From Hyphomicrobiales bacterium (GTDB lineage: Bacteria > Pseudomonadota > Alphaproteobacteria > Rhizobiales > Xanthobacteraceae), in assembly GCA_013911975.1 (NCBI GenBank), contig JACESF010000048.1:1-32376 (forward strand): DNA of 32,376 nucleotides, written 5' to 3'. Each line of letters begins with the position of its first letter. The stretch's first letter is position 1. A model generated the notes under the pieces. The model made no database searches. It saw nothing but the letters and a program-made list of their open reading frames with translations, and was not told the DNA's origin. The position numbers and the translations under genes were made by a program. This document shows, in pieces, positions 16,301 through 22,823 of the stretch.

Positions 16301-16557
16301 TAGACGTGCTCGACGCCGTTGATGCTCTTGACGATCGTCTCCAGCGGCTCGGTGACGAGCTTCACCGCGTCCTCGGCCTTCAGGCCGTTGGCGGTGACGC
16401 GGATGTCCACCATGGGCACGGAGATTTGCGGCTCCTCCTCGCGCGGCAGGGTGAGGAGGGCGAGAAGGCCGAGCGCCAGCGCCGCCACCAGGAGCAGCGG
16501 GGTCAGCGGCGAGGAGATGAAGGCGCGGGTGAGCCGCCCCGCGATGCCGAGCGTCAT
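13351..16557 (-). CDS. RND-family efflux pump, inner-membrane permease
   Basis: This encodes 1068 residues, the proton-driven pump of a tripartite efflux system. It has the AcrB-type plan: TM1, a large periplasmic loop, a TM block with the proton-relay pair D417-D418 (GILVDDAIVVIENI, matching D407/D408 of AcrB), a second large loop and a final TM block. The position of AcrB Lys940 (SAKNAIL) reads IVRNSIL here, so Arg977 replaces the lysine. Early residues LPREEEPQISVPMVDI are typical of a subgroup with short adaptors. Its start overlaps the adaptor gene's stop by 4 bp. No outer-membrane TolC-like gene is in the cluster. The substrate is unknown; the BigR/SqrR-like regulator beside it suggests reactive-sulfur stress or its products. 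Confidence 0.9.
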   Translation of the reverse strand: MTLGIAGRLTRAFISSPLTPLLLVAALALGLLALLTLPREEEPQISVPMVDIRVTANGLKAEDAVKLVTEPLETIVKSINGVEHVYSQTEDDGVLVTARFLTGTNADAAILRVHEKIRANLDRIPVGIPEPLIIGRGIDDVAIVVATLTPVPDAAARWSANDLTRLARELQVEISKLPDIGLTYLVGEQPEELRVAPDPERLSLYGITLQQLQAKVEGANASFQAGRVREGGRQKTLVAGQTLQSAADIGNLLLSARDGRPVYVRDVATVSLATEPDDTRVSDVRRQDGALVRTPAVSLAIAKRPGTNAVTIAERVLHRLDAAKGNLLPADIVVNITRNYGESADEKANELLFHLGLATLSIVLLVGVSIGWREAAVVAVVIPTTILLTLFASRVLGYTLNRVSLFALIFSIGILVDDAIVVIENIARHWAMGDGRRREDAAVEAVAEVGNPTIVATLTVVAALLPMLFVSGMMGPYMSPIPVNASAAMVFSFFVAVMLSPWLMMKLGRRAPAGGHAAAHGGGGALGRLYVRVAEPILRSRARAWAFLLLVGAATLGSLSLVYTGHVTVKLLPFDNKAELQVVLDLPRGSSVEETDRTLQEMAARIAAMPEVLSQQTYAGTAAPFNFNGLVRHAFLRAQPQQGDIAVNLTPKGERARSSHEIALDLRTRLADIPLPKGTILKVVEPPPGPPVLGTLLAEIYGPDPQTRRAVAAKVREAFDSVPFIVDVEDSIGTPAERVRVALNQDSLEYYKVEQSDVYETVRAFGEGVTVGYSHRGEGRAPIPIRLSLPKGERVVNERTLATPVPANALPGGRGVVELGDVVTVTREPGSHPIFRHNGRAAEMVSAELAGAFEAPVYGMIAVNAAIENGDWGGVPKPEIRLNGQPEDETRPVLLWDGEWEVTWVTFRDMGAAFGVAIVGIYILVVAQFRSFKLPLVILTPIPLTFIGIMTGHWLFGAPFSATSMIGFIALAGIIVRNSILLADFIRHARAPGRPLVDVLLEAGAVRFKPILLTALAAMIGAAVILTDPIFQGLAISLLFGLASSTALTVLVIPAVYVALRNDRRVTP

Positions 16558-17564
16558 TGGCCCCTCGGTTCCGGAAGAAGGATGGTGTCGCCGGCGCGCA
16601 GGCCGGTGAGGATTTCGACGCGCGGTCCCTGCGCGGTGGCGATGCGCTCGCCTGGTATGACGGCCACCTCGCGCGTGCCGCCGGGCGCGGCGAGGCGCAC
16701 ATAGTCGATGCCGTGGCGGGTGGAGATGGCCTGCGGCGGGACGGCGAGCACGCGCCGCTCCCCGACGGGAATCCGCACGAGGATGCGCTCGTTGACGAAA
16801 TAGTCGCCGATGTCGGCCATCTCCACGTCGGCGATGACGCGGCCGTCGGCGATCTCGGGATAGACCTTGGCCACGCGGCCGGTGCGCGCCGCGTCCGGTT
16901 CTCCCGGCGCGAGGCCGCGCTGGCCGATTTCCACCGTGCTGCCTTCCTGGATGTCGGCGGCGTGGCGCTCCGGCAGGGACAGACGCAGGAAATAGCCGCC
17001 GCTGGCGACGCGGGCGATCTCCTCGCCCGCCAGGATCACCGAGCCCAGCGTGACGGGCACCGTGAGCACGCGCCCGCTGGCCGGGGCGAGGATGGCGCCC
17101 TCGCGCACGCGCTGCTCGATCACCGCCTTGTCCGCCTCGGCGGCCGTCACCTGGTTCGCGGCCACGTCGAACTGGGTCTTCACGCTGTCCACGCGGCTCT
17201 GCGCCACCACGCCCCGGGCGAGGAGCTGCTGGTTGCGGTCCAGCTCGGTGCGAGCGTTGTCGAGCTGGGAGCGCAATTCCTTGATGCGCGCGTCGGCGGC
17301 GTTGAGTTCGAGGGCGAGCTTGTCGTCCACCACGCTGGCGATCAGCTCCCCCTGGCGCACTTCGCTGCCCTCGCTGATGCGGATGTCGCGCAGGGTGCCG
17401 CCGATGCGGGCGCGGGCGGGCACCACGGTGCGGCTCTCCACCTTGCCGAACACGGCCTTCAGCTCGGGCACCGCGAGCGGAACGAGGGCGAGGTCCGCCG
17501 CGCGGGCGGGCAAGGCGGCGGCCGCGAGCGCGGCCGCCAGGAACAGGCGGGGTAGGGCGGTCAT
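16554..17564 (-). CDS. RND efflux periplasmic adaptor (membrane fusion protein)
   Basis: This encodes 336 residues with a Sec signal peptide (cut after PARA, about residue 22). A split lipoyl/barrel-sandwich domain follows: GGTLRDIRISEGSEVRQGELIA, then an alpha-helical hairpin (about 90-150), then the returning strand EGAILAPASGRVLTVPVTLGSVI. Beta-barrel and membrane-proximal domains complete it (VPPQAIST, GLRAGDTILLPEPRG). No lipobox cysteine is seen, so it is probably anchored by its complex. It links the RND pump to an outer-membrane channel. It starts 16 bp after the DUF2892 gene and overlaps the pump gene, forming one operon. Confidence 0.88.
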   Translation of the reverse strand: MTALPRLFLAAALAAAALPARAADLALVPLAVPELKAVFGKVESRTVVPARARIGGTLRDIRISEGSEVRQGELIASVVDDKLALELNAADARIKELRSQLDNARTELDRNQQLLARGVVAQSRVDSVKTQFDVAANQVTAAEADKAVIEQRVREGAILAPASGRVLTVPVTLGSVILAGEEIARVASGGYFLRLSLPERHAADIQEGSTVEIGQRGLAPGEPDAARTGRVAKVYPEIADGRVIADVEMADIGDYFVNERILVRIPVGERRVLAVPPQAISTRHGIDYVRLAAPGGTREVAVIPGERIATAQGPRVEILTGLRAGDTILLPEPRGQ

Positions 17565-17580
17565 GGCGCGGTCCGGATGC

Positions 17581-17784
17581 TCAGGAAAAGGCGGCGCCGG
17601 CCTTGCAGCCGAGCTTCCGGAAGAGGATGGCCGCCGGGCAGAAGCCGGTGAGCGAGGCCTGAATCAGGTTCGCGCCGACGAAGCCGGTCAGCCAGAACCA
17701 GAGGGGCGACAGGGTGAGGGCCAGCGCCAGGGACAGGAGCACCATGGCCCCCGCAAACAGCATGACAGCGCGATCGACGGACAT
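17581..17784 (-). CDS. DUF2892 (YgaP-type) small membrane protein
   Basis: This encodes 67 residues from ATG 17784, which has GGGAG about 6 nt upstream. A longer frame reaching 17889 would cross into the divergent control region and is rejected. It has two hydrophobic segments (about 5-25 and 27-48) followed by TGFCPAAILFRKLGCK. This is the membrane module that in E. coli YgaP is fused to a rhodanese; here the rhodanese part is absent. DUF2892 proteins often accompany sulfide and persulfide detoxification genes, which fits the divergent BigR/SqrR-like regulator. It is the first gene of the RND operon. Confidence 0.82.
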   Translation of the reverse strand: MSVDRAVMLFAGAMVLLSLALALTLSPLWFWLTGFVGANLIQASLTGFCPAAILFRKLGCKAGAAFS

Positions 17785-17891
17785 GACTTTCTCCCGTTGG
17801 GTTGACCGGGCCGCCTTCAGCCGTCTGGATGCGAAGGCCCGGCTTGTCGGCGCGGTGCGCCGGCGGACGGGATTGCAGATAACATTCAAAG

Positions 17892-17914
17892 ATTATAAAT
17901 TCAAGATTATGAAT
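17892..17914. promoter_or_regulatory. Divergent promoter with a SqrR/BigR-type operator
   Basis: ATTC-AAGATTAT-GAAT (17899-17914) fits the ATTC-N8-GAAT form I recall for SqrR of Rhodobacter capsulatus. On the minus strand a perfect -10 TATAAT (17892-17897) lies next to it, so the operator covers the spacer and -35 side of the RND operon promoter. On the plus strand TATAAA (17894-17899) would start transcription near 17906, only about 3 nt before the regulator's ATG. The -35 elements are weak. A second ATTCAAAGATTAT (17884-17896) repeats the core with one extra A. Confidence 0.6.
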
Positions 17915-18223
17915 GTATCAGAAATGATCCCCGCCTCGGAGCGGGCCGCCGAGCTGATGCGCAGCCTGTCGCACCCGCAGCGCCTGCTGGTGCTGTGTGC
18001 GCTGGGAAGCCGGGAGCGGTCGGTCGCGGACCTGCGCGCGGAACTGGATATCGAGCAGGTGCCCATGTCCCAGCACCTCATGCGGCTGCGGGCCGACGGC
18101 CTCGTGGAGGCCCGGCGCGAGGGCAAGACCATCCTCTACCGGATCGCCCGCTCCGAGGTGCTGGGGGTGGTCGAGGCGCTCCATGCCGCCTTCTGCCCGT
18201 CGCCCGTCGCCCCGGCGGGCTGA
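17909..18223 (+). CDS. ArsR-family repressor, BigR/SqrR-like (persulfide-sensing type)
   Basis: This encodes 104 residues from ATG 17909 (MNVSEM), as in BigR-type proteins. The upstream-open frame is not coding-like. The ArsR winged helix is complete: LMRSLSHPQRLLVLCAL, the recognition helix around VPMSQHLMRLRADGLV, and the wing RREGKTILYRI. There are two cysteines, Cys30 and Cys96, 66 residues apart, the same spacing as C41-C107 of SqrR and C42-C108 of BigR, where a tetrasulfide bridge forms and lifts repression. Metal-binding motifs of ArsR/SmtB (CxC and similar) are absent. The gene diverges from the DUF2892-RND operon and its operator overlaps its own start codon, so autoregulation and a nearly leaderless message are likely. 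Confidence 0.85.
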   Translation: MNVSEMIPASERAAELMRSLSHPQRLLVLCALGSRERSVADLRAELDIEQVPMSQHLMRLRADGLVEARREGKTILYRIARSEVLGVVEALHAAFCPSPVAPAG

Positions 18224-18284
18224 TCCGGCGGGCATCGCGCCCCGCGCCTGCGGCGCCGATATCCTCCAGTCTGGATCCAATGTC

Positions 18285-18305
18285 GGGCGTGTGACACGCC
18301 CTTCC
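18285..18305 (+). terminator. Hairpin after the ArsR-family gene
   Basis: GGGCGTG (18285-18291) and CACGCCC (18295-18301) pair perfectly over a 3-nt loop, followed by TTCC. It lies 61 nt after the stop codon. The short T-tract makes termination uncertain. Confidence 0.45.
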
Positions 18306-18403
18306 ACCATCTCCGCGCAAGCTTGTCCGTTTTGAGTATCCGCAAAATCAAAACACGGAACTCATTGGCGCGCCGTCCGCGCCTGACACTTCGCGAGGGG
18401 AAC

Positions 18404-20506
18404 ATGGTTCGGCTTTTGCAAATGAAGGTGAGTACGCTGTTGAGCGCCCTCGTGGGTGTTCTGGCCTTGGCCCTCGTGGCCATCAGCGTCTGGTCCGTTT
18501 CGGAGCGCTATTCGGAGCTCCACGCAGCGCAACACGCGGTCGAGCTGAGCACCTATGACAAGCAGATCTTCACCGCGCTCCAGGCGTTTCGCTATGAGCG
18601 TGGCGATGTCAGCTCCGCCCTCAAGATGGAGCCTTCGGCCGCCGCGGCCATCGTCGCGAGCGTGAAGAATCGCCGCGCGATCGTGGACAGCGAGGTCCAG
18701 TCGGTGCTGAGCGCCAGCGGCGTGCCGGCGGATCATTGGGCGCAGGCATCCGCCAAGCTGCGGACCGGCTACGAGGCGCTCAAGGCGCTGCGCGTCCAGG
18801 CGGACAGCGAACTGGCCAAGCCCATGGCGAGCCGCGATGCCGCCTTCGCCACCGCCTTCCTGCCCGCCATGGCCACCTTCATGAAGACGCTGGAGGAGAC
18901 CTCCGAAGTCCTCGCGGAAGCGGTTCAGCGCAACAATTCCGAGGTGGGCGACTTCCTCTTTGCCAAGAAGATGGCCTGGGAGGTGCGTTCCTCCGCCGGC
19001 CAGCTCGCTCTGAACGTCCTCTCTGCCCTGGTGGAGAAGCGCCCCTTCACCCCGGCCGAGAATCTGGACAATGCCGGGATCAATGGCCGCGCGCTCGCCT
19101 TCTGGGACACCACGAAGGACCTTTACGGGGTGGTGGACCAGTCGCCGGCCCTCCAGGAGGCCATGAAGAATGTCCAGGCGGGCTATTTCACCGGCTCCTA
19201 TGCCGACATGCTGGCTGTGGCCATGCGTGATCTCGGCGCCGGAAAGCCCTCGGCCATCCCCTATACCGAGTTCCGCGCCACGCTGACCCCGGCGCTGGAC
19301 ACCATCAGCGCGGTGGCCACTGCCTTTGCCGACCAGGCCGTGGCCTTCGCCCAGGCGCAGACCGACGCCGCGCTGTTCGCGCTGTTCATCTTCAGCGGCA
19401 TCCTGGTGCTGGCGGTGGTCGTGTCGGTGGGCGGCTTCATCTTGGTGCGCCGTCGCGTGACGACCCCCATCGCCCGCATCACCACCGCCATGGAGGAGGT
19501 GTCGGGCGGGAACCTGTCCGCCGAGATCCCCTATAGCGGGCGCCAGGACGAGATCGGCGGCATGGCCGACGCCCTCAAGGTGTTCCGCGACGGGCTCGCG
19601 GAGGCCGAGCGGCTGCGTGAGGAGCGCTTCGCCGCGGAGGCGCGGGCCCGCGACGAGCGCAAGGTGGACATGGCGAACCTCGCCGACCGCTTCGATGCCG
19701 CGGTGGGGCAGATCGTGGACATGGTGTCCTCCGCCGCCACCGAGCTTCAGGCCGCCGCCTCGACCCTCGCCCATTCGGCCGAGGAAACCACCAGCCGCGC
19801 CACCGCCGTGGTCGCGGCGGCGGAGCAGGCCTCGGTGAACGTCCAGGCGGTGGCGTCCGCCGTGGAGGAACTGGCGGCCTCGGCCGCGGAGATCGGCAAG
19901 CAAGTCACCCAGTCCACCTCGGTCGCCGGCCGCGCCGTGTCCGAGGCGGACGGCGCCAATTCCCGCATCACCGGCCTCAAGTCCGCCGCCGACCAGGTGG
20001 GTGCGGTCGTGGGGCTGATCGGGGAGATCGCCGCCCAGACCAACCTGCTGGCCCTCAACGCCACCATCGAATCCGCCCGCGCCGGCGAGGCGGGCCGCGG
20101 CTTCGCCGTGGTGGCGCAGGAGGTGAAGGGCCTCGCCGAGCAGACCGCCAAGGCCACCGCCGAGATTTCCGGCCAGATCACCGGCATGCAGGGCTCCACC
20201 GGCGACGCGGTGACGGCCATCGCGGGGATCAGCCGTACCATCGGCGACATGAGCCACATCTCCTCGGCCATCGTGGCCGCGGTTGAGGAGCAGGGCGCCA
20301 CCACGTCGGAGGTGGCGCGCAACGTCCACCAGGCGGCGCTCGGCACCCGCGAAGTGACGGAGAACATCGCGGGCGTGACCCACGCCGCCCAGACCTCCTC
20401 GGCGGCGGCGACCCAGGTGCTCGCCTCCGCCTCCGAGCTCGCCAAGCAGTCCGAGACGCTGCGGGTCGAGGTGTCCCGCTTCCTGGACACCGTGCGCGCC
20501 GCCTGA
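18404..20506 (+). CDS. Methyl-accepting chemotaxis protein with large periplasmic sensor
   Basis: This encodes 700 residues from ATG 18404, preceded by GAGGGG; the frame is open to 18323 but that start has no ribosome-binding site. TM1 spans about 8-29, a periplasmic region of about 290 residues follows, and TM2 lies at about 321-348. A HAMP domain (TTPIARITTAMEEVSGGNLSAEI) and the cytoplasmic signalling helices complete it. The conserved hairpin tip IGEIAAQTNLLALNATIE lies near 538. The sensor part is Ala-rich and all helical with no PAS or Cache signature; its size would suit a helical bimodular or similar bundle, which is a guess. No CheR/CheB pentapeptide ends the protein (it ends LDTVRAA). 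TTTTGA-N12-TCAAAA (18330-18353) lies in its promoter region. It is a single gene with its own terminator. Confidence 0.9.
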   Translation: MVRLLQMKVSTLLSALVGVLALALVAISVWSVSERYSELHAAQHAVELSTYDKQIFTALQAFRYERGDVSSALKMEPSAAAAIVASVKNRRAIVDSEVQSVLSASGVPADHWAQASAKLRTGYEALKALRVQADSELAKPMASRDAAFATAFLPAMATFMKTLEETSEVLAEAVQRNNSEVGDFLFAKKMAWEVRSSAGQLALNVLSALVEKRPFTPAENLDNAGINGRALAFWDTTKDLYGVVDQSPALQEAMKNVQAGYFTGSYADMLAVAMRDLGAGKPSAIPYTEFRATLTPALDTISAVATAFADQAVAFAQAQTDAALFALFIFSGILVLAVVVSVGGFILVRRRVTTPIARITTAMEEVSGGNLSAEIPYSGRQDEIGGMADALKVFRDGLAEAERLREERFAAEARARDERKVDMANLADRFDAAVGQIVDMVSSAATELQAAASTLAHSAEETTSRATAVVAAAEQASVNVQAVASAVEELAASAAEIGKQVTQSTSVAGRAVSEADGANSRITGLKSAADQVGAVVGLIGEIAAQTNLLALNATIESARAGEAGRGFAVVAQEVKGLAEQTAKATAEISGQITGMQGSTGDAVTAIAGISRTIGDMSHISSAIVAAVEEQGATTSEVARNVHQAALGTREVTENIAGVTHAAQTSSAAATQVLASASELAKQSETLRVEVSRFLDTVRAA

Positions 20507-20604
20507 CCGGCGGGCGCCGGGGCCCATGCCCCCGCATCGCCGCGCAGGCGGGGCGGGGGAGGGGCATCCGAGGAGGCTGGAGCCCGCTCCAGCCGGGACA
20601 AACG

Positions 20605-20639
20605 AAGGCGCCCCTCTCCACCGCGAGGGGCGTCTTTCG
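20605..20639 (+). terminator. Terminator of the chemoreceptor gene
   Basis: A 12-pair stem (20605-20616 with 20625-20636, one G-T pair) closes an 8-nt loop and runs into CTTTCG. It is 98 nt after the stop codon. The roughly 250-bp gap up to the next gene holds nothing else I recognise. Confidence 0.7.
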
Positions 20640-20754
20640 TTCGCCGCCCGCCCGGGGCGGGCATGACAAGCGCCGGCAAAAGTGTGCTAGCTAGGATCGA
20701 TGTCCCGCCGGCCAGCCCAGCGGAACCGGGTCAGGCAGGCAGTCGGGCGGAGCG

Positions 20755-21354
20755 ATGGAAAGCGAAGGGGCGGGCGCGGCCGGCATGGCGCCGGACAGTC
20801 GGATCCAGGTGGGCACGCGGTTGCGGCATGCGCGCCTTACGCTGGGGGCCCGGCTGAAGGATGTGGCGGAAACCGCCAATTGCTCCGAAAGCCTGCTGTC
20901 CAAGCTGGAAAACAACAAGATCCGCCCGTCGCTCAACATGCTCTCGCGCATCTGCGACGCCCTGAACCTCACCATCGGCCAATTGTTCGAGACGCCCGAC
21001 GCGGAAGAGACCGTGGTGGTGCGCGAGGACGCACGGGTGGTGGTGGATCTCGACACCGGCGCGGGCCAGGGCGTGCGCATGGAGCGCCTCATCCCCTACA
21101 GCAAGGGCCACCTGCTCCAGAGCTCGGTCCATGTGATCGCCCCGGGCGCGGGCAGCGACGGCCTCGTCACCCATGACGGGGAGGAGGTGGGCTATGTGCT
21201 CAGCGGCACCATCGAGCTGGCCCTCGCCGACCGGACCTACCGCGTGAGCGCGGGGGATTCCTTCATCTACCGTTCCGAAGTCCCCCACGGCTATCGCAAC
21301 GTGGGCGACGAGGAAGCGCGCATCCTGTTCGTGAACACCCCGCCGACCTTCTGA
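20755..21354 (+). CDS. XRE-family regulator with C-terminal cupin domain
   Basis: This encodes 199 residues. A helix-turn-helix of the XRE type occupies about residues 18-78 (GTRLRHARLTLGARLKDVAETANCSESLLSKLENNK). A cupin barrel follows at about 110-199 (VHVIAPGAGSDGLVTHDGEEVGYVLSGTIELAL, GDSFIYRSEVPHGYRN). The cupin keeps His and Glu positions usual for metal or ligand binding (HDGEE, PHG). Proteins of this build (PuuR-like) repress catabolic genes and sense a small metabolite through the cupin. ATG 20755 is used; ATG 20785 (MAPDSRI) is equally possible. It is convergent with the formate dehydrogenase gene; its target is not evident from this window. Confidence 0.85.
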   Translation: MESEGAGAAGMAPDSRIQVGTRLRHARLTLGARLKDVAETANCSESLLSKLENNKIRPSLNMLSRICDALNLTIGQLFETPDAEETVVVREDARVVVDLDTGAGQGVRMERLIPYSKGHLLQSSVHVIAPGAGSDGLVTHDGEEVGYVLSGTIELALADRTYRVSAGDSFIYRSEVPHGYRNVGDEEARILFVNTPPTF

Positions 21355-21361
21355 CCGGCAC

Positions 21362-21390
21362 GAAAAATGGGCCGGCGCGAAGGCCGGCCC
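21362..21390 (-). terminator. Terminator of the formate dehydrogenase gene (minus strand)
   Basis: GGGCCGGC (21369-21376) and GCCGGCCC (21383-21390) form a perfect 8-bp stem with a 6-nt loop. On the minus strand it is followed by ATTTTTCG, a proper T-tract, 38 nt after the formate dehydrogenase stop. It may also serve the convergent XRE gene. Confidence 0.7.
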
Positions 21391-21428
21391 GAGGTGAGGT
21401 CGTCGAGGTCGTCGGGTGGGAAACGCGG

Positions 21429-22634
21429 TCAGACGGCCGTCTTGAAGCGTGCGGCTTCCTCCGAGCCACCCGTGGCGTTGCCGGCGCTGTAGGAATGGGC
21501 GCCGACGCCCGCGAGCTTGCCGCCGTCCACGATCAGATACTCGTCGCGGATCGGCCGCCCCTCGAAGAAGCATTCCAGGATCTCCCGCGTGCCCGCCGCG
21601 TAGCGCGTCTGGGCGGAGAGGGAGGTGCCGGAAATGTGGGGCGTCATGCCGTGATGGGGCATGGAGCGCCAGGGATGGTCCTGCGGCGCAGGCTGGGGGA
21701 ACCACACGTCGCCCGCATAGCCTGCGAGCTGCCCGCTCTCCAGGGCGCGCACGATGGCGTCGCGGTCGCACAGCTTGCCGCGCGCGGTGTTGACGAGGTA
21801 GGCGCCGCGCTTGAACAGCTTCAGCGTGTCCTCGTTCACCATGTGCTCGGTCTCGGGGTGGAGCGGGCAGTTCAGCGTGACCACGTCGCAGGCCCCATAG
21901 AGGTCCTCGCGGGTGGGGTGCCAGGTGAGGTTCAGCTCCGCCTCCACCTCCGCCGGCAGCCGGTGCCGGTCGGTATAGTGCAGGTGCATGTCGAAGGGCT
22001 TCAGGCGCCGCAGCACCGCAAGGCCGATGCGCCCCGCCGCCACGGTGCCCACATGCATGCCTTCCACGTCATAGGAGCGCGCCACGCAGTCGGCGATGTT
22101 CCAGCCGCCCCGGCGCACCCAGTCGTGGGAGGGAAGGTAGTTGCGCACGAGGCCGAGGATCATCATCACCACGTGCTCGGCGACGCTGATGGAATTGCAG
22201 TAGGTGACTTCGGCGACGGTGACGCCACGCGCCATGGCGGCAGCGAGGTCCACATGGTCGGAGCCGATGCCGGCGGTGAGGGCCAGTTTCAGCTTGGGCG
22301 CCTTGGCGATGCGCTCGGCGGTGAGATAGGCGGGCCAGAAGGGCTGGGAGATCACCACCTCGGCGTCGTGCAGCTCGCGTTCCAGCACGCTGTCGGGGCC
22401 GTCCTTGGAGGAGGTGACGACCAGCGTATGGCCGTTGGCCTCCAGGTATTTGCGCAGGCCCAGCTCGCCGGAGACGGAGCCCAGCAGGGCGCCGGGCGCG
22501 AAGTCGATGCCCTTTGGCGTCGGCAGCGTCTGGCCGCCGGGATAGTGGTCGATCCGGGGAAGGTCGTCGCGGGCATAGCTCTTGGGCATGCCGTCGATGG
22601 GATCGTCGTAAAGAACGCAGACCACCTTGGCCAT
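21429..22634 (-). CDS. fdh: NAD-dependent formate dehydrogenase
   Basis: This encodes 401 residues, the same length as the Pseudomonas sp. 101 enzyme and closely similar throughout (MAKVVCVLYDDPIDGMPKSYARDDLP, IDHYPGGQTLPTPKGIDF). It oxidises formate to CO2 with NAD+ in the cytoplasm, without metal cofactors, and yields NADH for methylotrophic or autotrophic growth. The catalytic Arg (NTARGKLCDRD, about 284) and His (TPHISGT, about 332) are present, as is the NAD-binding TVAAGRIGLAVLRRL. The full N-terminal part, as in bacterial methylotroph enzymes, is kept. AGGAGG lies just before the start. A LysR gene lies upstream on the same strand, 189 bp away. Confidence 0.96.
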   Translation of the reverse strand: MAKVVCVLYDDPIDGMPKSYARDDLPRIDHYPGGQTLPTPKGIDFAPGALLGSVSGELGLRKYLEANGHTLVVTSSKDGPDSVLERELHDAEVVISQPFWPAYLTAERIAKAPKLKLALTAGIGSDHVDLAAAMARGVTVAEVTYCNSISVAEHVVMMILGLVRNYLPSHDWVRRGGWNIADCVARSYDVEGMHVGTVAAGRIGLAVLRRLKPFDMHLHYTDRHRLPAEVEAELNLTWHPTREDLYGACDVVTLNCPLHPETEHMVNEDTLKLFKRGAYLVNTARGKLCDRDAIVRALESGQLAGYAGDVWFPQPAPQDHPWRSMPHHGMTPHISGTSLSAQTRYAAGTREILECFFEGRPIRDEYLIVDGGKLAGVGAHSYSAGNATGGSEEAARFKTAV

Positions 22635-22796
22635 GGTTTCCTCCTGTCTTGGAACGTGCCGCTTGTGTCGCTCGGCTGAGCCTTGAGCGACGTGTCGGCC
22701 TTGGATGGGAGGAGGCGTGCGCCGGCGCGGCTTCCGTCCTACGCGAGCCAGTGAACGGGCTCGGGCGCCGGGGGTCCAATCGTTTGCTCGGAAGAA

Positions 22797-22817
22797 TTCA
22801 TAGACGGCACGAATGAA
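22797..22817. promoter_or_regulatory. Inverted repeat upstream of the formate dehydrogenase gene
   Basis: TTCAT-N11-ATGAA lies 7 bp beyond the end of the lysR gene and about 160-180 bp upstream of fdh. Its size suits a LysR-type recognition site. A second, unrelated hairpin (CGAGCC, 22744-22749, with GGCTCG, 22758-22763) lies closer to fdh and may end lysR transcription. Both roles are tentative. Confidence 0.3.
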
Positions 22818-22823
22818 GCCGCG

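Noticed and set aside
13594..16704. A 1036-codon plus-strand open frame
   Set aside because: It is the shadow of the RND pump and adaptor genes on the other strand, low-complexity and without a domain.
18330..18353. TTTTGA-N12-TCAAAA before the chemoreceptor as an FNR box
   Set aside because: The spacing between TTGA and TCAA is far too long for FNR/FixK binding; it is kept only as a remark in the chemoreceptor entry.
21391..21417. Short tandem repeat (GAGGTCGTC twice)
   Set aside because: Only two copies between convergent genes; there is no sign of a CRISPR, iteron or functional repeat.
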